A stretch of 7,655 bases of DNA from contig VBPR01000199.1 in the NCBI GenBank assembly GCA_005877345.1, positions 862 through 8,516 of the forward strand. The letters are read 5' to 3'. The DNA is from Nitrososphaerota archaeon. GTDB taxonomy: Archaea > Thermoproteota > Nitrososphaeria > Nitrososphaerales > Nitrososphaeraceae. Below are positions 1-5,611 of the stretch, piece after piece (positions within the stretch are counted from its first letter, which is position 1; every line of letters starts with the position of its first letter). The notes under the pieces were generated by a model. The model did no database searches. It had not been told where the DNA came from and was given only the letters and a program-made list of their open reading frames with translations. A program made the translations under genes and the position numbers.

Positions 1-678
1 AAGTTGGTCCTCAGGTAATCTTTTCTCTAATAACCAGTTTGGAACATCTTTTCCAGCAGTTGCAAAAGCTGCTTTTAGAATTTTCAAGCCAAGTTCTAGA
101 GGTGGAAGTACTTCCTCATCTAGGATTTCTTTCTGATTATTCATGAGATACCAATTTCTAAAATCTCCAAGTGCCTTCAAACGCTTCAAGTTCGCACGCA
201 TGAATTCCCTGAACTGCACTGCTTGCGGATCGTCATCCTTGCGAGTTTCAGATTGGGAAAAATATCGTACTATAGTACGCTTCATGTATGCTGAATCATG
301 TGACGGAGGTGGAGGATTGCCTACCAAAATAGGAAGACATAAGGCAGGAATATCTATTGTACCGCCAGCCTTACTGTTTGGAAATTTACTTCTTGTTATT
401 AGACTTTCAACAATCGATTTTAGGATGTCAACCAACCAGCGCATTTTCGGATCAGAAAGGTTCATCTCGTCTACCAGTATTGGAAATGTGGTATGTCTTA
501 ATGCCTCCCCTATCCTTGCTTCAGTATCGAATCTTGAAAAGACCAACAAGAATCTTGGATCTTCTTGGTGACCGTCTAGGGCTAGTATTACTTTTGCAGT
601 GTTTGTTTTTGTAGCATTAGGGAATCCGTAGAAATGTAGTAACTTTAGGAAACGATTATTCTGCTTTAGGATAAACAT
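1..678 (-). CDS. AAA+/SF3-like helicase part of PrimPol-helicase, partial at left edge
   Basis: The minus strand is open from an ATG at 678-676 to the left edge (226 codons, no stop). It carries an ATPase core: a P-loop-like GFPNATKT at about residues 19-26, a Walker B ILVDEMN at about 81-87, a sensor-1-like LVGNPPPP at about 132-139, and an Arg-rich KRTIVRYF at about 147-154 where the arginine finger of D5/SF3-type and related viral helicases lies. The P-loop differs from the GxxxxGK[ST] consensus by Thr in place of the second Gly. This is the C-terminal half of the gene that starts at 2247. It is out of frame with the preceding piece because of the 23-bp duplication at 660-705. The ATG used here lies inside the second copy in reading order, so the duplication itself may provide a start by reinitiation; it overlaps the upstream stop by 13 nt. 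More C-terminal sequence lies outside the window. Confidence 0.7.
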   Translation of the reverse strand, partial: MFILKQNNRFLKLLHFYGFPNATKTNTAKVILALDGHQEDPRFLLVFSRFDTEARIGEALRHTTFPILVDEMNLSDPKMRWLVDILKSIVESLITRSKFPNSKAGGTIDIPALCLPILVGNPPPPSHDSAYMKRTIVRYFSQSETRKDDDPQAVQFREFMRANLKRLKALGDFRNWYLMNNQKEILDEEVLPPLELGLKILKAAFATAGKDVPNWLLEKRLPEDQL

Positions 679-705
679 GACATCTGCTTTAGGATAAACA
701 TGACA
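660..705. repeat. 23-bp perfect tandem duplication
   Basis: The 23-base unit, beginning TCTGCTTTAGG and ending AACATGACA, occurs twice without a gap or mismatch (660-682 and 683-705). Because 23 is not a multiple of three, it shifts the PrimPol-helicase reading frame and creates a TAA at 668-666. Removing one copy restores a continuous frame through the helicase domain to the left edge. It looks like a recent slippage or short-tract duplication, since the copies have not diverged. Confidence 0.95.
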
Positions 706-846
706 GGTGCTATCATGGCCCAGAGTATGGTGGTGGCCAGCAAATCTAGCCTATTATCATAGTATGTTTTCAATTCTTCAAGACAAGCGATTGCATCAGC
801 CAATTTGCTTAAACAAGGCTGCTTAATGTCTACATTACTTGCAAAA
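666..846 (-). pseudogene. Middle fragment of PrimPol-helicase, between two frame disruptions
   Basis: After the stop of the PrimPol ORF at 835, coding-like sequence continues in another frame from about 846 down to a TAA at 668-666. It reads FASNVDIKQPCLSK and later YYDNRLDLLATTIL and IAPVMFILKQ, helical sequence of the linker before the ATPase core. The upstream part of this frame (846-1004) is only a shadow of PrimPol, and the fragment has no plausible start of its own. It would be made only by a frameshift at the A5 tract (843-847, T5 in the mRNA sense), where dropping one T joins WYYF to ASNVDIKQ. Thus it is the middle of a single ancestral protein, not an independent gene. Confidence 0.75.
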
Positions 847-2247
847 ATAGTACCATTTGTCCTTATCCTTGAAAAATCCGATATAGTCAGTCTCCTCATT
901 ATCCTCGATGAATTTATTTTCAATATATGTCTGTAACAAGGCATTAAGTGCCTTATCTGCACCATCACTAAGCACTTTTCCCAAATCTCGAAGTTGTTGC
1001 ACAATTTCAGCCAGTGTTTTCTGGCTAAACGTATGTTTTTCTCCCGCCTTGTCTGTGAACGTCATTGTGTATTTCTGAGTAGTTTGTAGAAATGCTAGCG
1101 GGTTTTTGTGTCGTACAATCCTAGTAGGGATACAAGCGAGGTACGTCGTATTATCAAACAAGTATAAGGTATTGATACTAGATCCTCCTTTCTCCTTTGA
1201 TTTTGGTTTGATAGTTACCTCGGTCACTTGCTTTATGTCTTTGAAAGCTATGATGTATTTTGGTGGCATCTTGCTTAGCTGATAATGTATATTGTTTGCT
1301 ATTTCTGGGAATGAACTAATTACCTGATCTTTTTCTTCGTCTATCTGTTTGCTGATAAAGTCCATGCAATCGTTAAAGATTTGTTCGACTTCTTTATCTG
1401 GTAACGGTTCTTCAAAGTATGTTTTATTCATATATTCAACTGAAATTTCAATGGCATCAAGTGGCGTACTTTTGCGAAGTCTCCTTATCAGAGAATTAGC
1501 ATATTTGATTAAGAAGTTATGTCTGGAACCTTTTTTGATTTTTTCATCGGGATTAAATTTGAAAAAGCCATCAGTGGCATTATTATTTCTATTTTTATCG
1601 CCATTGTTGGATTTGAAGAGATATGGAATATCATATTTACTCAAAATAGAATCAATGTGCTTGTCTATATTGTCATGAATTTGGAATTGGTCTACAAATG
1701 CTGAGCTGTCGCCGATGATTTCATAGTTAGTACCATTCTTGTGTGGCGAAGGTGTGACACACATTAGCCCATGTTCGCCTGTACCCTTTATCTCAATTTG
1801 GGGAACTTTTGAATCACTTGTACGGTTAAGTTTCTTGTATGGTCTTTTTGAGTAAAAATAAATGTGTGCCCTTGCCTCGTCGGCATGTTGTTCTATCAGC
1901 ATAGAGCCTGCCAATTCCTCCAACGATTCTGTACTGTTTGCAGTACAAAATTCATCACTCCCTAGTTTGTTATCAAAGTCGAGGGCTATGAGATACAGAC
2001 CTTTCTTTCTATCATTGTGCCATGTTTTACCAACTATTATCATAATGCCGTCATTGAACATGCCCTCTTTTTTCCAAAGGTCGTGCAGCTCTGGAGGAAT
2101 GGGTTTATCTTGAAATTGTTTCCATTCCACTTTTGGTCTCTTATTCCTAGTACATGCAGGTATAGGGTTCACACCAACTTCATTTCTCCACCAGTCAGCC
2201 GCATCGTTAAATGATGCATGATTTATATCAATCATCTTTATCGACAT
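835..2247 (-). CDS. Primase-polymerase (PrimPol, AEP superfamily) with PriCT-1 domain; N-terminal part of a broken PrimPol-helicase
   Basis: This would prime and extend DNA for replication of the element. Visible motifs fit the bifunctional primase/polymerase N-terminal family: the metal-binding DFD in LIALDFDN (D90, D92), the ARAHIYF motif with H128, and IEIKG at 152-156 followed by VTPSPHKNG, matching motif III of archaeo-eukaryotic primases. Residues about 239-290 match PriCT-1 (GSRHNFLIKYANSL, then EEPLPDKEVEQIF). The ORF ends abruptly at YYFCK where homologous proteins continue into a helicase; deleting one base of a homopolymer extends it (see 666-846 and 1-678). The start overlaps the end of the upstream gene by 20 nt. 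M5 at 2235, inside the ATGATTGA overlap, is an equally possible start; AGAAGG upstream sits 4 nt from M1 and about 16 nt from M5. If the shift is real, a polymerase without helicase would be made. Confidence 0.85.
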   Translation of the reverse strand: MSIKMIDINHASFNDAADWWRNEVGVNPIPACTRNKRPKVEWKQFQDKPIPPELHDLWKKEGMFNDGIMIIVGKTWHNDRKKGLYLIALDFDNKLGSDEFCTANSTESLEELAGSMLIEQHADEARAHIYFYSKRPYKKLNRTSDSKVPQIEIKGTGEHGLMCVTPSPHKNGTNYEIIGDSSAFVDQFQIHDNIDKHIDSILSKYDIPYLFKSNNGDKNRNNNATDGFFKFNPDEKIKKGSRHNFLIKYANSLIRRLRKSTPLDAIEISVEYMNKTYFEEPLPDKEVEQIFNDCMDFISKQIDEEKDQVISSFPEIANNIHYQLSKMPPKYIIAFKDIKQVTEVTIKPKSKEKGGSSINTLYLFDNTTYLACIPTRIVRHKNPLAFLQTTQKYTMTFTDKAGEKHTFSQKTLAEIVQQLRDLGKVLSDGADKALNALLQTYIENKFIEDNEETDYIGFFKDKDKWYYFCK

Positions 2248-2578
2248 TGCCCTTCTTGGCGGAATCCGAATCAGAATCGGAATCCGAATTCTGATTTACA
2301 TCATTGTTCCAAAACATGTCGTATTCAGATGGAGTTTTACTACTGTCATCGGTAACCCCGGTATCATCAAAATGGATTCCTGAAAGTTTTTGCCCGAATG
2401 CCTTCGCTAATCCATCACTAACATCATACTGCAATTCTCTAGATAATATTCCAAATTGCTTGTTGTAGAAGTTCCTTTTCACGCAGTCCTGAATTTTATT
2501 ATCGTATAACTCTAGCATTTCAACTATGATTTCTGCCGCTTTTTTCTTTTCAAAAGGGTCGGAGTTTTTGTAACGCAT
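2228..2578 (-). CDS. Small acidic protein of unknown function with Ser-Asp tail
   Basis: I do not recognise the 116-aa product. Residues 1-60 are charged and probably helical (DPFEKKKAAEIIVEMLELY). The C-terminal third is strongly acidic and ends in four Ser-Asp dipeptides plus KKGNVDKDD, which looks disordered. The start is well supported: the ATG lies one base after the preceding gene's stop (TAA-A-ATG), with a strong GGGGGGAT Shine-Dalgarno-like run about 10 nt upstream. The 3' end overlaps the PrimPol start, so the two are probably translationally coupled. Its place directly before a replicase suggests a replication accessory or DNA-mimic role, but this rests on position only. Confidence 0.7.
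   Translation of the reverse strand: MRYKNSDPFEKKKAAEIIVEMLELYDNKIQDCVKRNFYNKQFGILSRELQYDVSDGLAKAFGQKLSGIHFDDTGVTDDSSKTPSEYDMFWNNDVNQNSDSDSDSDSAKKGNVDKDD
2269..2296. repeat. Imperfect inverted repeat in the Ser-Asp coding tract
   Basis: Left arm AATCAGAATCGGA (2269-2281) and right arm TCCGAATTCTGATT (2283-2296) are complementary apart from one extra base, leaving a one-base centre. It lies inside the repetitive GATTCN codons for the Ser-Asp tail, so it may be only a by-product of that repeat. It could also form an mRNA hairpin 20-50 nt upstream of the PrimPol start. Confidence 0.5.
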
Positions 2579-2579
2579 T

Positions 2580-2855
2580 TTAATTATCCCCCCTAGAGTA
2601 AACTGATTCGGCTATATCGCGTTCGTGACCAAATAACAGACATTCCGCTTTCATGGCTTTTTGATAATTTGCCATAACAGAATCAAGCGGCTTTGCAACC
2701 TGTTTATTATTAGGAAGTTTTATTAATTGTGATTCTGCAGATACTGTCAAAGCTCATTCAACTCGTGCTTTTTCAGAGGCGTGGGGCCTAGTAGTACATT
2801 CAGAATTACCTACAATTGAACCAAAATCTTTATTTTTATCTTCATTTAATAACAT
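2580..2855 (-). pseudogene. Small operon gene interrupted by in-frame TGA
   Basis: The frame from ATG 2855-2853 runs 33 codons to a TGA at 2756-2754, then stays open for 57 more codons to TAA 2582-2580. It starts MLLNEDKNKD and ends YSRGDN. Both ends are fixed by operon spacing: the ATG is one base after the stop of the gene before it, and the final TAA is one base before the ATG of the gene after it. That exact fit makes one 91-codon gene with a nonsense codon much more likely than two mini-genes. A TTG at 2750 could restart the second part. The product is not recognised; the second part is helical and charged (VMANYQKAMKAECLLFGHE). UGA recoding is unlikely, as selenocysteine is not known in Thaumarchaeota. 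Confidence 0.6.
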
Positions 2856-2856
2856 A

Positions 2857-3069
2857 TTACTTGTCAATCTCTTTGGTAACCTCCAGTGAGACTTGATATG
2901 GTGCAGCAGAATCTAGGCTTCCAAAACCATCTGCCGCATTATTTTTTCTCTTATGACAGTAACAATCACAATAAACTTCAAACCCAAAGCCAGTCCATGC
3001 ACCGTAACAAACTTGGTGTTGATTGCTAGCACAATGTTTACTGTGAAAGGGTATGGATTGTTGTATCAT
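2857..3069 (-). CDS. Small Cys/His-rich, probably zinc-binding protein
   Basis: This 70-aa protein has a dense metal-ligand pattern in its first half: KHCASNQHQVC, then after about 12 residues YCDCYCHK (C-x-C-x-C-H). These could hold one Zn site, probably for nucleic-acid or protein binding; I cannot assign a named zinc-finger family. The C-terminal half (SLDSAAPYQVSLEVTKEIDK) has no clear motif. The ATG at 3069 directly abuts the stop of the RHH gene (TAA then ATG, no gap), and its own stop is one base before the next start, so it is firmly inside the operon. Such small finger proteins beside a regulator are common in archaeal viruses and plasmids. Confidence 0.7.
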   Translation of the reverse strand: MIQQSIPFHSKHCASNQHQVCYGAWTGFGFEVYCDCYCHKRKNNAADGFGSLDSAAPYQVSLEVTKEIDK

Positions 3070-3234
3070 TTAGGATAACTCCGAGGAATTTCTTACCTGT
3101 AATTCATCTAGGATTCTGGATATTAGTGCTGAAAAACTTTCTCCGAATTTGCCAGTTGTTTTTAATCTTGAATATACTACATCGTCCAGAGTTACTGTGT
3201 GTCTTTTGCTTAACGATTTGTAGTTATGAACCAT
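3070..3234 (-). CDS. Ribbon-helix-helix DNA-binding protein (CopG/VapB-like)
   Basis: This 54-aa ORF has the small archaeal RHH layout: an N-terminal beta strand RHTVTL (residues 11-16), helix DDVVYSRLKTTGKF (17-30), then GESFSALISRILDEL (31-45), which matches the 'G-E-S-F-S-x-x-I-x-R-I-L' pattern of VapB-type antitoxins and related repressors. As dimers such proteins bind operator DNA in the major groove with the strand residues. It is the first gene of the operon; its TAA is followed at once by the ATG of the Cys/His-rich gene. A TATA-like TTAAATTTA centred about 25 bp upstream of the ATG points to a leaderless or near-leaderless mRNA. No VapC/PIN toxin is adjacent, so a transcription regulator is more likely than an antitoxin. 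Confidence 0.75.
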   Translation of the reverse strand: MVHNYKSLSKRHTVTLDDVVYSRLKTTGKFGESFSALISRILDELQVRNSSELS

Positions 3235-3290
3235 GTACAAGATGCAGAATGAATAAATTTAAGAATAAAACTAAATAAATCACTAGCGAT
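3235..3290. promoter_or_regulatory. Divergent promoter with overlapping TATA-like boxes
   Basis: The 56-bp gap between the RHH operon (leftward) and the 3291 gene (rightward) is AT-rich. The near-palindromic AATAAATTTAAG (3253-3264) lies about 25 bp from the left ATG and about 32 bp from the right ATG, so the TATA boxes of both directions would overlap. An RHH dimer bound here could repress both transcripts. No clear operator repeat was identified. Confidence 0.5.
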
Positions 3291-3584
3291 ATGGCTCCAA
3301 ATTCAATTTCAGAAAAGGACATGAAATTATATACTGAGATTATATCAATAGGAACGGCAAAACTCATTTCAAAAATAATTAACGATAACCCAGAGAAACT
3401 CGCAAGGCATATTTCAAAAGAATATGATTTTGGATTGGCCTTTTCCTCAATTATGGATTCTGTGCAACACAAAATGGCAACCGATAGATTACTCAACACG
3501 ATATCAGAGGTGAAATGCCCGAATTTATTAGGGGAATGCGGAGCGAACAGCTCTCACTTTTATTTGCTTCTCTCAACAGGTTAG
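3291..3584 (+). CDS. Hypothetical protein, probable N-terminal part of a frame-broken gene
   Basis: Not recognised. The first 75 residues (MAPNSISEKDMKLYTEIIS onward) are helical and charged and look like a normal soluble protein. The last 20 or so (from about KCPNLLGECGANSSH) look like out-of-frame translation and overlap the next ORF by 70 nt. Inserting one base near 3510 would join LLNTISEV to EMPEFIRG and give a 260-aa protein ending at 4072. A promoter candidate lies about 32 bp upstream. It is divergent from the replication operon. Confidence 0.55.
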   Translation: MAPNSISEKDMKLYTEIISIGTAKLISKIINDNPEKLARHISKEYDFGLAFSSIMDSVQHKMATDRLLNTISEVKCPNLLGECGANSSHFYLLLSTG

Positions 3585-4072
3585 GTATCTCGGAACCGTC
3601 GAATGAAAAATACAATAACAATAAACCGGGTAGAAAAATTGTACATGACCTCAAAACAGAACATTTACCAGGACCGAGGAACTCGCATAAAATAACAGAG
3701 CTTGATAACGATATAAAAAAAGTATTGGCAAATAAAAAAGCTATAAATCACATTTACATGCTTCTATTGTATTCAGGTCTAATTTTTAGATTCATCAGAC
3801 ACGGAAAGTCCATCACTCTGTACGCCATGAAAATTAATAAATTCAATAAGGATAAGGCGTTTAGAGTTTGTAAATCTGTTTTCCCCATAGAATCGAGACA
3901 ACGGACATTCGAGGAGGACTTCAAGCTAGTGTCGTCAATAAGCACATCGGAACATCTGAAGAAGCAGCTGGAAGCAAGGGCTCATCAATGGGCCTCTCTC
4001 TATGTCAAGAATCATGAGGCAAGGGATTACTATTATGTTTTTTACAATGGGGCATTCTATTTTTTTGTATGA
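3515..4072 (+). CDS. Hypothetical protein, probable C-terminal part of the 3291 gene
   Basis: Not recognised. The 185-aa ORF contains a basic stretch KPGRKIVHDLKTEHLPGPRN (residues 37-56), a semi-hydrophobic helix INHIYMLLLYSGLIFRFI (77-94), and an aromatic C-terminus. A second Lys-rich stretch (INKFNKDKAFR) fits nucleic-acid binding but proves nothing. GAGGTG sits only 2 nt before the ATG, so independent translation is possible. The 70-nt overlap and the natural join to the upstream frame favour one 260-aa gene that lost a base (GAGGTG-GAAATG would be in frame). It converges on the integrase gene, with 29 bp between stops. Confidence 0.55.
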   Translation: MPEFIRGMRSEQLSLLFASLNRLGISEPSNEKYNNNKPGRKIVHDLKTEHLPGPRNSHKITELDNDIKKVLANKKAINHIYMLLLYSGLIFRFIRHGKSITLYAMKINKFNKDKAFRVCKSVFPIESRQRTFEEDFKLVSSISTSEHLKKQLEARAHQWASLYVKNHEARDYYYVFYNGAFYFFV

Positions 4073-4091
4073 CTATAGTATCAAAATCGTC

Positions 4092-4119
4092 CTTCAATAC
4101 GTCATTTATTTGAAGTTTT
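4092..4119 (+). terminator. Possible terminator hairpin plus T-run between convergent genes
   Basis: CTTCAA (4092-4097) pairs with TTGAAG (4110-4115) across a 12-nt loop and is followed by TTTT. It lies 20 nt after the plus-strand stop at 4072 and overlaps the last codons of the integrase. The stem is short, so this is a weak call. Confidence 0.3.
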
Positions 4120-5376
4120 CTGAATCGGTTTTAATTGTCCTGAATCAATAAGCGATTGTATAAGCAAATCTGTTTTTTCCTGCTTCCTTATTAATTCTTC
4201 AATTTGCTTATCTTTCTCCCCAAGTTTTCCATGTATGATATATTCATTTTCTTTACTTTTTTCTTTTAATTCTTCAACTTCTTTGGTTAGTTTCATTTCG
4301 CTATCTTGAATAGTTAGGAACTCTATAGCACGTAAATAATCCTGTAAAAGCTCCTTTTCCGCGGGTTTATAATACGATTTTTCCAGACCAGTGTCATGTC
4401 CCATTAATATCTTAACATTGAGGAGTTTCATAGAATTTAATGCATTGGTTTCAAAATATTTTCTAAAACAGTGAGTTGATTTGAATTCGTGTCTTCTTTG
4501 ATTATGCAATTCACGAATATTTTGGATTTTCCATGCTCTTGTAAATATTTGTCTTATTGCGTTGGAATCAGCTTTTTTTGGTACTGATATTAAACCAGAT
4601 GCTCCTTTAAGATTTAATTCTTTTACATTAGATATTATTCTTCCAGTATTCCAAATATCACGCATAAGCCATGATTCTCGTGTTATTCCCTCACCTTGTT
4701 TTTCGCGAAATTCCATCCAATCCTTCAATGAAATATATGCCTCTGGTGTAATAAAGGAAAAGTACTGTTCAGGTTCACCGTCATAAACTATTATTTTTGC
4801 ACCAATATGGCGTTTTTCTTCGTCGTAAAGAGGAATTATATGTTTCCATTTCAACCATTCCCATGCACCCACTCGTATTCCAGAACTTATCATCGTTAGA
4901 GCTATTGGTTTTATCCTTCTATCTGGATATTTTATAAGCTCTTTTATCTCATCTAATGTGGGAATACGGTCATTGGAACTCTCAGGGGCAGGCGGAAGGC
5001 CTTTTGATATGATCTTCCAATTGAGAACAATATTATTCATTTCGCAAAATAGTTTTATTGGTTTATAATAGTTACGTACCGTTGACCTTGATATTTCCCT
5101 TTTTTGTGCTCTGTTCAAATGATATGACATGTACCTCATAATCAGATCTGTTAGTTTCTGTGTGTTTTTACCATATTTGATAACCTTTAGAAAATTTTCT
5201 GACTTCTGTTCCACAGTACTTCCTTCAATTCTATAAAAGTCAAAAAATAGTTCCAGTCTTTTTACATATTTTTGCTTTGTTGTTTCTGATTTTATGCCAT
5301 ATTCAAATCTAGAGTATGGACTCGCCTCTAAATCTATCAACTCAATATTTTTCTCGACGGAACCATATAAATACAT
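4102..5376 (-). CDS. Tyrosine recombinase (site-specific integrase)
   Basis: This 424-aa enzyme would insert and excise the element by strand exchange through a 3'-phosphotyrosine link. The catalytic set is visible: R168 in SSGIRVGAWEWLKW, H302-x-x-R305 in THCFRKYF, H327 in LMGHDTG and the nucleophile Y336 (second Tyr of SYYKP, 9 residues after H327, the usual spacing); the beta-hairpin Lys is probably near 194. Residues about 25-125 form the SAM-like core-binding domain. Residues 355-410 are a Lys/Glu-rich coiled coil, an extension beyond the catalytic domain. The protein appears intact, unlike several neighbours. The ATG is 10 bp from the 3' end of tRNA-Lys with no T-run between, so transcription may come from the tRNA. 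Alternatively, TATTTATATGG just after the ATG could serve a leaderless start at the in-frame TTG (L13, 5340). Confidence 0.92.
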   Translation of the reverse strand: MYLYGSVEKNIELIDLEASPYSRFEYGIKSETTKQKYVKRLELFFDFYRIEGSTVEQKSENFLKVIKYGKNTQKLTDLIMRYMSYHLNRAQKREISRSTVRNYYKPIKLFCEMNNIVLNWKIISKGLPPAPESSNDRIPTLDEIKELIKYPDRRIKPIALTMISSGIRVGAWEWLKWKHIIPLYDEEKRHIGAKIIVYDGEPEQYFSFITPEAYISLKDWMEFREKQGEGITRESWLMRDIWNTGRIISNVKELNLKGASGLISVPKKADSNAIRQIFTRAWKIQNIRELHNQRRHEFKSTHCFRKYFETNALNSMKLLNVKILMGHDTGLEKSYYKPAEKELLQDYLRAIEFLTIQDSEMKLTKEVEELKEKSKENEYIIHGKLGEKDKQIEELIRKQEKTDLLIQSLIDSGQLKPIQKTSNK

Positions 5377-5385
5377 GTTATAGTA

Positions 5386-5410
5386 CGGGCCCGTCGGGAT
5401 TCGAACCCGA
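5386..5410. other. Presumed proximal attachment site in tRNA-Lys T-arm and acceptor
   Basis: The 3' part of tRNA-Lys lies next to the integrase start, the position of attL in tRNA-integrating archaeal elements. The tRNA is intact, so the element would carry a copy of this segment that replaced the original end. The exact core cannot be set because the second copy is not in the window. Confidence 0.4.
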
Positions 5411-5473
5411 GACAGCCGGATTTCTTCCGATATGATAAAAGTCCGGTACTCTACCTGGCTGAGCTACGGGCCC
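5386..5473 (-). tRNA. tRNA-Lys(UUU) with 14-nt intron
   Basis: The acceptor GGGCCCG/CGGGCCC is fully paired with discriminator G. The D-stem is GCTC/GAGT, the anticodon stem CCGGA/TCCGG, and the T-arm TCGGG-TTCGAAT-CCCGA. The anticodon loop CTTTTA-A carries anticodon TTT (5439-5437), interrupted after position 37, the canonical archaeal intron site, by 14 nt (5435-5422). The spliced length is 74 nt. CCA is not encoded. Splicing would need the tRNA endonuclease; a bulge-helix-bulge fold was not worked out. The gene is the apparent target of the element, and no terminator-like T-run remains between it and the integrase ATG. Confidence 0.93.
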
Positions 5474-5611
5474 ATATTTCTGAATAGCGTGTATCGTAGT
5501 ATATTTAATGTTTAGCCATTTGTGAATATACGACAACTTATTTTAGTATGGTAAATTGCTAAATGAATTTAAGAAAACATATTAATTGTAGAGTAGGAAA
5601 TTTTTCAGTGC
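5474..5611. promoter_or_regulatory. Divergent tRNA promoters
   Basis: For tRNA-Lys, TTAAATATA (minus strand, 5508-5500) is centred about 31 bp upstream of the tRNA 5' end. For tRNA-Asp, CATATTAATTG (5579-5589), preceded by purine-rich AAGAAAA that could act as a BRE, is centred about 28 bp upstream. Both suit archaeal TATA boxes with very short leaders. Nothing else is seen in this gap. Confidence 0.55.

Larger units (their letters stand above)
1..5385. mobile_element. Integrated element (provirus or plasmid-like) at tRNA-Lys, left end off-window
   Basis: A tyrosine recombinase gene begins 10 bases beyond the 3' end of tRNA-Lys and reads away from it. Beyond it lie a gene of unknown function and a compact operon of small proteins ending in a primase-polymerase/helicase. 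An integrase next to a tRNA 3' end plus a self-replication protein is the usual make-up of archaeal integrated plasmids and proviruses. No capsid, packaging ATPase, conjugation or casposase gene is visible, so the type of element cannot be decided. The tRNA-proximal boundary is well placed; the distal one is not, because no second copy of the tRNA 3' sequence was found by eye in the window. Several genes are broken, so the element may be immobile. Confidence 0.75.

Noticed and set aside
143..614. Plus-strand ORFs of 142 and 85 aa
   Set aside because: They lie antisense to the helicase frame, which has clear ATPase motifs and is open to the window edge.
1349..2214. Four plus-strand ORFs (1349, 1519, 1862, 2017)
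   Set aside because: All are opposite the PrimPol gene, with no promoter or domain signal.
2754..2756. UGA read as selenocysteine
   Set aside because: No known selenocysteine machinery in Thaumarchaeota and no SECIS-like structure was recognised; a nonsense mutation is simpler.
1555..2950. Similar peptides NNAADGF (Cys/His-rich protein) and NNNATDGF (PrimPol)
   Set aside because: Similarity covers only about 8 residues and does not extend; probably chance in low-complexity linkers.
3070..3234. RHH protein as antitoxin of a toxin-antitoxin pair
   Set aside because: Neither neighbour resembles a PIN/VapC, RelE or other known toxin; a regulator role fits the operon better.
3224..3499. Minus-strand 91-aa hydrophobic ORF
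   Set aside because: Shadow of the 3291 plus-strand gene and of the divergent promoter; its end also crosses the RHH gene start.
1..5385. Second copy of the tRNA-Lys 3' end (distal att site)
   Set aside because: Scanned by eye for the TTCGAATCCCGACGGGCCC segment in both orientations; only the copy in the tRNA was seen.
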